A stretch of DNA of 45,009 nt from Clostridiales bacterium DTU089 (GTDB lineage Bacteria > Bacillota > Clostridia > Oscillospirales > Acutalibacteraceae). Location: positions 1 through 45,009 of the forward strand of contig LFSB01000013.1 of NCBI GenBank assembly GCA_001513045.1, written 5' to 3'. Positions 16,188-24,568 of the stretch are shown piece after piece; the stretch's first letter is position 1, and the number at the start of each line of letters is the position of its first letter. The position numbers were made by a program, and so were the translations under genes. The notes under the pieces were generated by a model. It was not told the origin of the DNA and did no database searches. It saw only the letters and a list, made by a program, of their open reading frames with translations.

Positions 16188-17566
16188 GTAAATACACACA
16201 GCGCATTGATGCGCTCGAAAATAACGACAGGAAGAAAAAAGGAATCTTCACGACGATAATTGTTTTGCTCGTGGTCATATTTTTCGGCGGTATGGTGATA
16301 GGCGCACAGAGCATCCTCAACACCGAGGGCGTGTGGGACCCCAATGAGGTCAGGGCGGAAAAGCCGCTTGATATGAATATCACCAAGCAGGATTTCGTTG
16401 AAACGCTTTCCTCCTCTCAAAAGGCCTCGGAGGATGCCGACTCTGTGAGAATTTCCGTGTATACGGATGTTGAGATTCCGGATGAGAGCATAAAAGTGGC
16501 ATCCGGTGAACAGAGCATAGTAACCCAATTGAAATACATAAAGCCCAAGGTGCTTGAGCAGATAAAGAATTATTATAAAATCTATGAGGGCAAATTCGGT
16601 GAGGATTTCACCTCAAAGCTTCTTCCGGTGAGCTTCGGAGCGGAAAATATCGATACTGCGAAATGCGAGCGCGGCAAGCTCAACGATAAGGGCGAGCTGA
16701 CTGATTACGATACTCTGTTTTTCAGCGCGGACTTTCCTGAGATTTCGTTTGACGCTGTGCAGGACAGTGTGCTTTTCAACAGCTTCGGCATGAGTGTATC
16801 GCAGGGAATATGTGATATGTTCCTTTCGGATATAGGCGCTGTTGCGTCCTCTGAGGATGCACTCATAACCTGTAATGATTTCAGAATAACCTATGAAAAG
16901 GATGAAAAAACCGGCGCGCTGAAAAACATACGGTATATAAGAGGGTATCATGTAACTCTCAGGCTCACCTTCAAGGGAGACCTTGCGGGTCTGGGTGCAC
17001 AGGAGATAAGCTTTGATTTCTCCGCAACCGAGAGCCACTGGTATACATTTGCGGGTCTGCGTCTTTCCGAGCATACCCTGAGCATGGAAAAAGGCGGAGT
17101 TCAGGCAATCGAGGCATACAGAACGGCTGATGAAGAGGTACAGGTCACATGGTCCTCGTCAAATCCGTCTGTTGCGAGCGTGGATGACAAGGGCTATGTA
17201 AAGGCAAGGAGCATAAGTGCTCAGCCTGTTATAATCACAGCCGTTTTTGAGTACCGCGGAAGAACGTATACGGATACCTGTGAGGTGTTTGTGAGAAAAC
17301 CGGTTGACGAGATAAAGCTGACTTCCCGAACCCTCGATATGCGGGTGGGCGATACCGGACGGCTCAGCGCGGAGGTGCTGCCCAAGAAGGCCACAATACA
17401 CGATGTTTTGTGGTTCACGGAGGATGAAAGCATAGCCTCGGTTGATGAAAACGGTGTCGTCACTGCGGTGGGAGTCGGTACGGTTAAGGTTTTTGCCGTT
17501 TCGGTTGACGGGTATTACCGTTCATCATGTGTTGTAAGCGTTACACAACAGGGAAGGGGGGAATAA
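16184..17566 (+). CDS. Membrane-anchored protein with two bacterial Ig-like (BIG2) domains
   Basis: 460 residues. A short basic cytosolic N terminus (NNDRKKKG) precedes one transmembrane helix (about 21-43), and the rest should face outside. Residues 60-290 form a domain I do not recognise. Two BIG2 domains follow: about 300-372 (SEHTLSMEKGG, VTWSSSNPSVASVDDKGYVKA) and 375-455 (RTLDMRVGDTGRL, LWFTEDESIASVDENGVVTAVGVGTVKV). BIG2 domains are common in surface and adhesion proteins. The gene is coupled to the zinc-ribbon protein by a 4-bp overlap and sits 3 bp before the transporter gene, so it may be an accessory surface component of the sugar-use operon. No wall-sorting signal is present. Confidence 0.8.
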   Translation: MSKYTQRIDALENNDRKKKGIFTTIIVLLVVIFFGGMVIGAQSILNTEGVWDPNEVRAEKPLDMNITKQDFVETLSSSQKASEDADSVRISVYTDVEIPDESIKVASGEQSIVTQLKYIKPKVLEQIKNYYKIYEGKFGEDFTSKLLPVSFGAENIDTAKCERGKLNDKGELTDYDTLFFSADFPEISFDAVQDSVLFNSFGMSVSQGICDMFLSDIGAVASSEDALITCNDFRITYEKDEKTGALKNIRYIRGYHVTLRLTFKGDLAGLGAQEISFDFSATESHWYTFAGLRLSEHTLSMEKGGVQAIEAYRTADEEVQVTWSSSNPSVASVDDKGYVKARSISAQPVIITAVFEYRGRTYTDTCEVFVRKPVDEIKLTSRTLDMRVGDTGRLSAEVLPKKATIHDVLWFTEDESIASVDENGVVTAVGVGTVKVFAVSVDGYYRSSCVVSVTQQGRGE

Positions 17567-17569
17567 AGC

Positions 17570-19192
17570 ATGGCAACCGAAAAGCAGGATTTTGTACATC
17601 AGGTGTTTGACGCGGAGGAGAATTCAGCAAAAAAGCTTGACGATTCAAAAATCAGCGGCTACAAATATTTAGCGGCAAAGATGTTCAACACTCAGGTGCT
17701 GCGCCCCAAAGAAATGCTTTATCCCGCTCTCGCGTCATTCGCGGGCAACATAGTAGGCGGCATCGGCACATATCAGACGCTTTTCTTTGTGAGCGTGCTG
17801 CGTATAGATATGCTTTATGTAGCGGCAATACGAGCACTTATAAGTATATGGGACGCTCTGAACAACCCTCTTATGGGTATCGTTTATGATAAAACACGTA
17901 CACGCTGGGGCAAGGCGCGTCCGTATATGATATTTACTCCGATTCCGTATTTTCTTTCTACGGCGGTGCTTTACTGCGGCGGACTTTTATTCAACAACGC
18001 AGATACCGCAGACCCCAAGAAAATAATCTTCCTGTTTGTTACGCTGTTTGTGCAGGAAACCTTTGCAACGATTTACGGAATACCGCGCAACAACATTCTT
18101 TCGCTTATGACACCCAACCCCAAGGACAGAATAACAATGGGTGTGCTCAATCAGTATGCGAACGATTTCGGCGCAGGCATCGTCTATACGCTGTTTATGC
18201 CCATTCAGGACCTCAACAGATGGGGCGTTACAAACATCTCCATGCAGTCGCTGTTTGCCTTCCTGGGCATCTTCGCGGCGGTTTTCGGCTCATTTGCGAA
18301 CATGGCTCTTGCCATTGGCACAAGGGAGCGCATACTGCTCCAGCAGAAGCCTGCCCCTATCACAAAATCTCTGTTTTACATACTCAAGAACAAGTACGCT
18401 ATGCGTAATTTTGCCGCTGAATTTGCCACAAGCTGGTTCGGCACCGGCGGCTACAGCTGGGATTTGGTTACACAGCTTGAAATTATAGGCGGTGCGTTCA
18501 AATCCACGCTTGTGTATATGCCCAACACCATAGTCAGGAATATAAGCATAGCTATGGTTCCCAAAATCATGAAGCTGTTTAAGCATAACATAAGAAACGG
18601 CGTTATAACCTTCCGCCTTCTGGACATCGGGCGTTCGTTTATTCAGTATTTCATGGGAAATATGTGGATAGACAAGCCCTTGCTGTTCAGCCTTCAATTT
18701 GCCTTCTGGTGGATGCTGAACGGACTTGACGATGCCCCTGCAATGGTGTTTGAGGCCGAAATGGACAGGGAGATAAACGACTACACCGAATATGTCACGG
18801 GCGAGCGTCCGGACGGAACATTCAACCTGATAAAGGACCTGATAAACAGAATCACATCTCCGCTCGGCGCCCTGTTTACCGTTGCGGTGTTCAAATGGAC
18901 CGGCTACGACTCGACCAAGCCTATGACCTACTTCTCACAGGGTAATATTGTTACCTACAAGCGGCTTTACTTCCTTTATATGTTCGGCTGGTCGATTCCG
19001 GCAATTGTCAAGCTTATACCGCTGTTTTTCTATGACATTACCGGCGACAAGCGTGAGGTTATGTATATGAAGCTCAATGCCCGCCGTGCTCTCATAGCAG
19101 ATGAAAAGAAGAATGAGATGAGCGATGAAATGCAGGCGATAGTCGGTATGCTTGCCGATGACAAACAGCCTGCGGGAGGGGATTTGAAATGA
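17570..19192 (+). CDS. GPH (MelB-type) sugar:cation symporter
   Basis: A 540-residue major-facilitator-type transporter of the glycoside-pentoside-hexuronide group (MFS_2). The family loop between helices 2 and 3 is clear: DALNNPLMGIVYDKTRTRWG, then KARPYM (95-120). The N terminus has about 45 hydrophilic residues before helix 1. The segment DYTEYVTGERPDGTF is shared with the other transporter in this window (DYQQYISGERIDGAF at 29662-31896), so they are relatives. AAGGGGGG precedes the ATG. The gene overlaps the GH5 gene by 4 bp (ATGA), a strong sign that it imports the substrate or product of that hydrolase. The sugar is not deducible. Confidence 0.85.
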   Translation: MATEKQDFVHQVFDAEENSAKKLDDSKISGYKYLAAKMFNTQVLRPKEMLYPALASFAGNIVGGIGTYQTLFFVSVLRIDMLYVAAIRALISIWDALNNPLMGIVYDKTRTRWGKARPYMIFTPIPYFLSTAVLYCGGLLFNNADTADPKKIIFLFVTLFVQETFATIYGIPRNNILSLMTPNPKDRITMGVLNQYANDFGAGIVYTLFMPIQDLNRWGVTNISMQSLFAFLGIFAAVFGSFANMALAIGTRERILLQQKPAPITKSLFYILKNKYAMRNFAAEFATSWFGTGGYSWDLVTQLEIIGGAFKSTLVYMPNTIVRNISIAMVPKIMKLFKHNIRNGVITFRLLDIGRSFIQYFMGNMWIDKPLLFSLQFAFWWMLNGLDDAPAMVFEAEMDREINDYTEYVTGERPDGTFNLIKDLINRITSPLGALFTVAVFKWTGYDSTKPMTYFSQGNIVTYKRLYFLYMFGWSIPAIVKLIPLFFYDITGDKREVMYMKLNARRALIADEKKNEMSDEMQAIVGMLADDKQPAGGDLK

Positions 19193-20346
19193 TTTCAGAG
19201 GCGGATTTCCTCCGTTGTGAGGGCAGAAAAATCAAGAACGAAAAGGGCGATACCGTCTTTCTGCGAGGCACAAACCTCGGTGGCTGGTTGCTTCAGGAGG
19301 AATGGATGGCAGCGTTTGAGGGCGCGGATTCCCAATGGGAAATCGTCACAACGCTTGTCGAGCGCTTCGGCGTTCAAAAGGCAAGAGAGCTTATAAACCG
19401 TTTTGAGGATAATTTTATCACCGGCTATGACCTTGATGTACTTAAAGCTGCCGGCTTCACCTGCCTTAGGGTGCCCTTCTGGTACAGAAATCTTCAATCC
19501 GATGAGAACGGCACATGGTATCTTAACGAAAACGGCGAGAAGGACTTTCGCCGTCTTGATTGGATTACCGAGGAGTGCGCCGCGAGAGGAATGTATGTCA
19601 TTCTCGATATGCACGGTGTGCCCGGACATCAGAGCATAGCTCATCATTCCTGCAGAACCAATCACTGCAAGCTGTATGACGAAACACCTGAGGGCGAGAA
19701 TTTCAGACGTATAGCGGCGGAGCTGTGGGGAGATATAGCCGAGCATTTCAGGGATAATCCTACCGTAGCTGCCTATGACCTCATGAACGAGCCGATGTGC
19801 GACTATCACGGCAGCGACAAGGTGAATGAAAAATACTGGAAGGTATATGACCTTCTTTATAAGGCGATACGCGAAAAGGATAAGCGTCATATAATCACGC
19901 TTGAAGCAATCTGGACTCCTATGGATATCCCGAAGCCCTCGGTTTACGGCTGGAAGAATGTGATGTATCAGTATCACCTCTATATGCCGTCGAATCTGAC
20001 CTTTTCCGGCTTTGTACCGCTTGAAAAGTCACGGCGCTTCAATGTGCCGGTGCTTATAGGTGAGTTTGCCACATGCCGCGGCAACGCCGACTGGGAGCAT
20101 GTGCTCAAAACCTTTAATAAGGCGGGCTACAACTGGTGCAGCTGGACATACAAGGGGCACAGCAAATGGGGCGACTCCTCGGAGTGGTTTATAACCGGAA
20201 CCTCAGGTACCGAAAGAATATTCAACATAAAAAGCGCCTCCTTTGAGGAGATTTACGAAAGATGGGGAGAGCCGCTGAAAACCCCGAACGGCTGTGTACC
20301 CATGAACGATATCGAACGCCTCGGCAGATATGCAAGGGAAAAATAA
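19189..20346 (+). CDS. Intracellular GH5-family glycoside hydrolase
   Basis: A 385-residue (beta/alpha)8 glycosidase of family GH5, resembling exo-beta-1,3-glucanases and related beta-glucosidases. The N-terminal block FLRGTNLGGWLLQEEW is typical. Acid/base Glu201 lies in YDLMNEPM and nucleophile Glu292 in VLIGEFATCRG. His142 (DMHGVPG) and the YQYHLY segment complete the active site, and WCSWTYKGHS lies downstream. There is no signal peptide, so it should act in the cytosol on oligosaccharides or glycosides imported by the coupled transporter. Exact subfamily and linkage need a CAZy comparison. The start overlaps the transporter stop. Confidence 0.9.
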   Translation: MISEADFLRCEGRKIKNEKGDTVFLRGTNLGGWLLQEEWMAAFEGADSQWEIVTTLVERFGVQKARELINRFEDNFITGYDLDVLKAAGFTCLRVPFWYRNLQSDENGTWYLNENGEKDFRRLDWITEECAARGMYVILDMHGVPGHQSIAHHSCRTNHCKLYDETPEGENFRRIAAELWGDIAEHFRDNPTVAAYDLMNEPMCDYHGSDKVNEKYWKVYDLLYKAIREKDKRHIITLEAIWTPMDIPKPSVYGWKNVMYQYHLYMPSNLTFSGFVPLEKSRRFNVPVLIGEFATCRGNADWEHVLKTFNKAGYNWCSWTYKGHSKWGDSSEWFITGTSGTERIFNIKSASFEEIYERWGEPLKTPNGCVPMNDIERLGRYAREK

Positions 20347-20379
20347 AATCAGAGATAATGGTTCGGAAAGAGTAATATT

Positions 20380-21252
20380 ATGAATACAGTACTTGCGCTT
20401 ATCTGTGCTTCGGCGTTTTCCCTTAACAGCCTTTCTATCAGATTTTTTCAGCTCAAGCTCATGCGCGTGTCGCGTGATGTTAAGCTTTTTCAGTTTCTTT
20501 TCTGCGCTGTGGCGTCGTGTGCCTATATGCTTGCCGGCGGCTTTGTGTTTACCCTGACACCGCGTGATATTCTGCTTGCCGCATCCTTCGGAATATTGTT
20601 TGCGGTGTGCATACTCGCTTCTGCGGAGTGTTATGTTTGCGGACCGATGTCCGTTACAAGCGTGATAATGAACTCAAGCGTGGTTGTGCCTGTTATTTAC
20701 AGCTGTGCGGTGCTTCACGAGTCAATAAGCGTTACGCAGATAATCGGGCTTATGCTTCTGATAGCTACCTTCGTTATTCTTTCCGGAGGCTCAAAAAAGA
20801 GCAACGGAATCTCGGCGCGGTGGTTTATACTTGTGCTTATTTCCTTCTTTGCCAACGGAAGTACTGCTGTAATTCAAAAGGTATATAAGCTTTCGGCGGC
20901 TCCCGGCGGAGGATATGATTTTATGGGAGTTGCGTATGCGATAGCCGCACTTGCGGTGTTTGCGGCATTTGCTGCCGATAAACGCAAGGCGGAGAGCGGT
21001 AAGGGCTTTTCATCTGCTCCGCTCTTTGTTGTTCTGGTGCTGGTTGCCGGACTCGGAAGCTTCTGCGGAAACGGAATGCTGCTGAACCTCAGCACAGTCA
21101 CGCCCGCGTCTCTGCTGTATCCTCTGATGAACGGAGCACTGTGTATTATAGTGGCGGCAGTTTCGCTGCTTGTGTTTCGTGAGAAGGTAACCCCGAGAAA
21201 GCTTTCGGCAATCGCATGCGGACTCGGTGCAATAATCGTGCTCAATCTATAA
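20380..21252 (+). CDS. DMT-superfamily permease (EamA-like)
   Basis: A 290-residue membrane protein with about ten predicted helices in two repeats, as in drug/metabolite transporters. The first half includes ECYVCGPMSVTSVIMNSSVV and the helix VVPVIYSCAVLHESISVTQIIG; the second half repeats the pattern (LLYPLMNGALCIIVAAVSLL, FREKVTPRKLSAI). The pattern of a conserved Glu near LHE/FREK, followed by a helix, is typical of EamA proteins. A 33-bp gap follows GH5, and 33 bp separate it from the isomerase gene. It may move a sugar, amino acid or metabolite; the family does not decide this. Confidence 0.8.
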   Translation: MNTVLALICASAFSLNSLSIRFFQLKLMRVSRDVKLFQFLFCAVASCAYMLAGGFVFTLTPRDILLAASFGILFAVCILASAECYVCGPMSVTSVIMNSSVVVPVIYSCAVLHESISVTQIIGLMLLIATFVILSGGSKKSNGISARWFILVLISFFANGSTAVIQKVYKLSAAPGGGYDFMGVAYAIAALAVFAAFAADKRKAESGKGFSSAPLFVVLVLVAGLGSFCGNGMLLNLSTVTPASLLYPLMNGALCIIVAAVSLLVFREKVTPRKLSAIACGLGAIIVLNL

Positions 21253-21285
21253 AAATATAAAATATAAAAGGAAGGACTAATTATT

Positions 21286-22077
21286 ATGAAAAAGCCTGTA
21301 ATGGGAATCCAGCTTTACACCCTGCGTGACTATATCCAGACCGCGGAGGATTTCGACACAACACTTGAGCGCCTCGGTAAAATGGGCGTGAAGGATGTTC
21401 AGATTTCCGCCATCGGCGATATTGAGGCTGAGGTTCAGCGCGATATACTCAATAAGCACTCAATGAAGGTGTGTGTGACCCACAAATCCATGGACAGAAT
21501 GCGCGATGAGCTTGAAGAGCTTATGCTTGAGCATAAAATCATCGGCTCTAAGAGACAGGGTATAGGCAGCGCCCCCTCAAACGCCAGGGGAAATATCGGC
21601 TCGGTCAGAGCCTTCATAAAAAAGGCGGATGCCATAGGTAAAATAATGAAGGAAAACGGCTTTACCTTCAACTACCACAATCACGCCTTTGAATTTCACA
21701 GGCTTGACGATTCAAGAAAGTGTATGATGGATTTGTTGCTTGAGGAAACCAATCCCGAATATTTCAACTTCATTCCGGACGTTGCGTGGATTCATTACGG
21801 ACAGCAAAATCCGGTTGACGTGCTCAAAAAGATGAAGGGCAGAGTAAAGGTAATTCATTTTAAGGATTATATATTCGACGATGAAGGCGTGAGACATTTC
21901 GTTCCGCTCGGACAGGGTATTGTAAACCTTGAGGACTGCTACAAAACAGCGTGTGAGCTTGAAATACCTTATATTATGTATGAGCACGATTCAGACTGGC
22001 CGGACGATGACCCGTTCAAGGCATGTGAGCAGTCATGGGAATACATGATGAAGCTTGACAAGGCATATAAGGGCTGA
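21286..22077 (+). CDS. Sugar phosphate isomerase/epimerase-like TIM-barrel enzyme
   Basis: 263 residues of the AP-endonuclease-2 fold used by xylose isomerase-like and IolE/IolI-type enzymes. It starts IGIQLYTLRD-like (GIQLYTLRDYI) and has the metal-ligand segments FNYHNHAFEF, FNFIPDVAWIHYG (Asp on strand 6), VIHFKDY, and the terminal YEHDSDWPDDDPF. GGAAGGA precedes the ATG. It probably isomerises, epimerises or dehydrates a sugar released by the operon's hydrolase. The region between 80 and 100 (GSKRQGIGSAPSNARG) is variable in the family. A specific substrate cannot be given. Confidence 0.85.
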   Translation: MKKPVMGIQLYTLRDYIQTAEDFDTTLERLGKMGVKDVQISAIGDIEAEVQRDILNKHSMKVCVTHKSMDRMRDELEELMLEHKIIGSKRQGIGSAPSNARGNIGSVRAFIKKADAIGKIMKENGFTFNYHNHAFEFHRLDDSRKCMMDLLLEETNPEYFNFIPDVAWIHYGQQNPVDVLKKMKGRVKVIHFKDYIFDDEGVRHFVPLGQGIVNLEDCYKTACELEIPYIMYEHDSDWPDDDPFKACEQSWEYMMKLDKAYKG

Positions 22078-22105
22078 ATTTAATATTTTTGAGAGGTATC
22101 CGAAT

Positions 22106-23098
22106 ATGCTGTTTAACGCGCTTTGTGCTGTTATCAGACCGTTTTTAATGCTGCTTTCCTTGGTGTTCAGGCCGGTTACCGGTAATTTTACGGCTCCGCG
22201 AAGGGCAAAGCAACCTGATAAAATAAAACTTAATGCCGCAATATTGTCGGATACTCACGTGAACAGCAGTCCTAAGTGTATACGCAAGCTGCGCAACGGC
22301 CTGAGTGATATGGAACGTGCAACCACCCCTAATGATGTTTTTATAAGTGTGGGGGACACCACCGACAGAGGAATTGCTGAAAACTGGGAAATTTGCGAGC
22401 GGATTTTTTCCGAACACAAGCCTGCGGAAAAGCTGTTTATCGTTCAGGGCAATCATGACCGTTGGAGAAATGAGGACGGCGACGGACTCGGAGTGGAATT
22501 GTTTTTAAAATACAGCGGTAGGCTGAGCGGTGTCGAGCGTTCGGCGCCTTGGTTTTCCGAGACCGTTAAAGGGTATACGTTTATTGCACTTTCTCAGGAG
22601 GATGATGATTTATTAAGCGAACGTCAGCTTGAGTGGTTTTCCGATACCATGGAAAAAGCCTCGCACAACAATCTGCCGATTTTTGTTTTCATGCATGAGT
22701 CGTTGAATGTTTCGCACGGACTTCCCTATGTGTGGGAGGCTCGCTGGTCCGGTAAGCGCTTGCCGGATATTTACCGTTCCGGTGCGGGGGTGAACTCGGA
22801 TGATATTGAGGCAATCATGAGGAAATACAAGAATGTGTTTTACTTCTCAGGCCACATACACCTCGGTCTGACATGGATGCGTCAGATGCATCGCTTCGGA
22901 TATTCAAATTTTGAATCCGACGGTTCGTTTCATAAAATAAATGTCCCTTCTTTTATGCACTTCAACCATCACGGTCTGCCTTGCTCGGGACTCGGTTATC
23001 AGCTTGAAGTATATGACCGTGAAGTGCTTATAAGACCGCGAAGCTATGCCGCATACCTTTGGTACAGCATGTTTGATAAAAAATTTACACTTGAGTAA
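22106..23098 (+). CDS. Calcineurin-like metallophosphoesterase
   Basis: 330 residues. After a hydrophobic N-terminal segment (LFNALCAVIRPFLMLLSLVF), probably a membrane anchor, it carries the full two-metal motif set: SDTHV (Asp, His), GDTTDRG, GNHDR, the MHES histidine, and SGHIHLG. It therefore should hydrolyse phosphomonoesters or diesters. GAGAGG lies nine bases before the ATG at 22106; an upstream in-frame ATG at 22055 lies inside the previous gene and has no ribosome site. Its place between two isomerase genes in the same operon hints at dephosphorylating a pathway intermediate, but this family is very broad. The C terminus (VLIRPRSYAAYLW) is aromatic-rich. Confidence 0.85.
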   Translation: MLFNALCAVIRPFLMLLSLVFRPVTGNFTAPRRAKQPDKIKLNAAILSDTHVNSSPKCIRKLRNGLSDMERATTPNDVFISVGDTTDRGIAENWEICERIFSEHKPAEKLFIVQGNHDRWRNEDGDGLGVELFLKYSGRLSGVERSAPWFSETVKGYTFIALSQEDDDLLSERQLEWFSDTMEKASHNNLPIFVFMHESLNVSHGLPYVWEARWSGKRLPDIYRSGAGVNSDDIEAIMRKYKNVFYFSGHIHLGLTWMRQMHRFGYSNFESDGSFHKINVPSFMHFNHHGLPCSGLGYQLEVYDREVLIRPRSYAAYLWYSMFDKKFTLE

Positions 23099-23113
23099 AG
23101 GGAATGATATCAC

Positions 23114-23950
23114 GTGTGGAACAAGAAGCTTTGTATGAGCACAAGCACACAATACGGCATTGACATTTCCGAACAAATTAAGCTGTTTGCCGAAATCGGC
23201 TTTGACGCCTTCTTTACAGGGTGGAACCGGGAGCTTTCAGTTCCGGAGTTGGTGAAAACGGCTCGCGAATACAATATGATATATCAGTCAATACACGCTC
23301 CGTTCGGCAAATCCGCTCACATGTGGGGCGAAGATAAGGTAAAAGGCGATATCGCGCTCGATGAGCTTACAGCTTGCCTTGAGTGCTGCTGCGAAAACGA
23401 AGTGCCGATTATGATAGCTCATGCGTTTTTGGGCTTTGAGGAGCACAACCCGACACAATCAGGCATTGAGCGTTTTGGAGCTCTCGTGCGCAGGGCGGAG
23501 GAGTGCGGAGTGAAAATCGCTTTTGAAAACACGGAGGGCGAGGAATATCTTGAGGCACTTATGGATAATTTTTCCGGCAGCCCGGCAGTGGGCTTTTGCT
23601 GGGATTGCGGCCATGAGATGTGCTATAATCACAGCAGGGATTGGCTCGGCATTTACGGCGACAGGCTCATTGCAACTCATCTGAATGACAATCTCGGAAT
23701 AAGGGATTACAACGGCAACATCACTTTCATTGATGATTTACATCTTTTGCCGTTTGACGGTATAGCCGACTGGGATGATATCGCTTCGCGGCTTGTGCGC
23801 TGCGGCTTTGATGATACGCTTACTTTTGAGCTTAACACTCAGAGCAAGCCGGGACGCCGCGAAAATGATATTTATGCGGCAATGCCTTTTGAGCAATATG
23901 CAACGGAGGCATATAAGCGGGCGTGCCGTTTTGCATCAAAAATGCACTGA
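23114..23950 (+). CDS. Second sugar phosphate isomerase/epimerase-like enzyme
   Basis: 278 residues, again the xylose-isomerase-like TIM barrel. Visible segments are YGIDISEQIKLFAEIGFDAFF, SIHAPFGKSAHMWG, the metal Glu in IAFENTEGEEYL, FCWDCGHEMCYN, the ATHLNDNLG histidine, and LTFELN near the end. It starts with GTG at 23114; AAAGGGA overlaps the previous stop. It is clearly different in sequence from the isomerase at 21286, so the two probably act at separate steps or on different sugars. The short gaps (15 bp before, 56 bp after) support one transcript. Confidence 0.85.
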   Translation: MWNKKLCMSTSTQYGIDISEQIKLFAEIGFDAFFTGWNRELSVPELVKTAREYNMIYQSIHAPFGKSAHMWGEDKVKGDIALDELTACLECCCENEVPIMIAHAFLGFEEHNPTQSGIERFGALVRRAEECGVKIAFENTEGEEYLEALMDNFSGSPAVGFCWDCGHEMCYNHSRDWLGIYGDRLIATHLNDNLGIRDYNGNITFIDDLHLLPFDGIADWDDIASRLVRCGFDDTLTFELNTQSKPGRRENDIYAAMPFEQYATEAYKRACRFASKMH

Positions 23951-24006
23951 AACGAATATTTATATTTAATCCGGACAAACTGTTTTTGCAGAAAGGAAGG
24001 ATTAAA

Positions 24007-24441
24007 ATGGCAGAACAAGATACAGTAAAGCTCCTGCGTGAATGTGACGCGGGAATAAAAATGGGCGTTTCCTCAATTGATGAGGTTCTTGAGTATGTTT
24101 GCGCAGAAAAGCTGCGTACTCTTTTAAGCGACTGCAGAACGGCGCACGTTCAGCTTCAGGCGGAGGTTCAGTCACTTCTGGATTCCTATCAGGATGAAGG
24201 CAAGCAGCCGAACCCGATTGCAAAAAGCATGTCGTGGATGAAAACAAATGTGAAGCTCGCGATGAAGGAATCGGACAAAACCATAGCCGACCTTATGACG
24301 GACGGCTGCGACATGGGAGTGAAATCCCTCAACCGCTATCTCAATCAATATAAGACGGCGGACGCAAAATCGAAGGATATCACACAACGTCTTATTCAGG
24401 TGGAGGAACAGCTTTCTAAGGATTTACGGCCGTTTTTATAA
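24007..24441 (+). CDS. Small all-helical protein, possibly ferritin-like four-helix bundle
   Basis: 144 residues with almost no aromatic residues and an alternating charged/hydrophobic helical pattern, predicted as four helices. It reminds me of DUF2383/PA2169-type four-helix-bundle proteins, but I cannot confirm this by eye. No signal peptide, membrane segment or catalytic motif is present. GAAAGGAAGG lies just before the ATG. It is the last gene before the strong terminator at 24455, so it belongs to the operon by position. Function is unknown. Confidence 0.7.
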   Translation: MAEQDTVKLLRECDAGIKMGVSSIDEVLEYVCAEKLRTLLSDCRTAHVQLQAEVQSLLDSYQDEGKQPNPIAKSMSWMKTNVKLAMKESDKTIADLMTDGCDMGVKSLNRYLNQYKTADAKSKDITQRLIQVEEQLSKDLRPFL

Positions 24442-24454
24442 AAATTATTTTATG

Positions 24455-24503
24455 CGGAGGCGTATGCGAGGTTCGTGTACGCCTCCGTTATTTAAATTTT
24501 TCT
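24455..24503 (+). terminator. Terminator of the 15.3-24.4 kb operon
   Basis: CGGAGGCGTA (24455-24464) pairs with TACGCCTCCG (24478-24487), followed by a T-rich tract (TTATTTAAATTTTTCT). Confidence 0.85.
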
Positions 24504-24531
24504 CGACATCTGTCAGGTTCTGTGATAAAAT
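24503..24531 (+). promoter_or_regulatory. Promoter of the HD-GYP/acetyltransferase pair
   Basis: TCGACA at 24503-24508, a 17-nt spacer, and TAAAAT at 24526-24531, 38 nt before the ATG. Confidence 0.5.
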
Positions 24532-24568
24532 CACATTCAGATATATAAAATTTAAAGGGGGGTACATA

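Noticed and set aside
21253-21285. AT-rich gap before the isomerase as an internal promoter
   Set aside because: No -35/-10 pair with proper spacing; a 33-bp gap with only a ribosome site fits an operon junction better.
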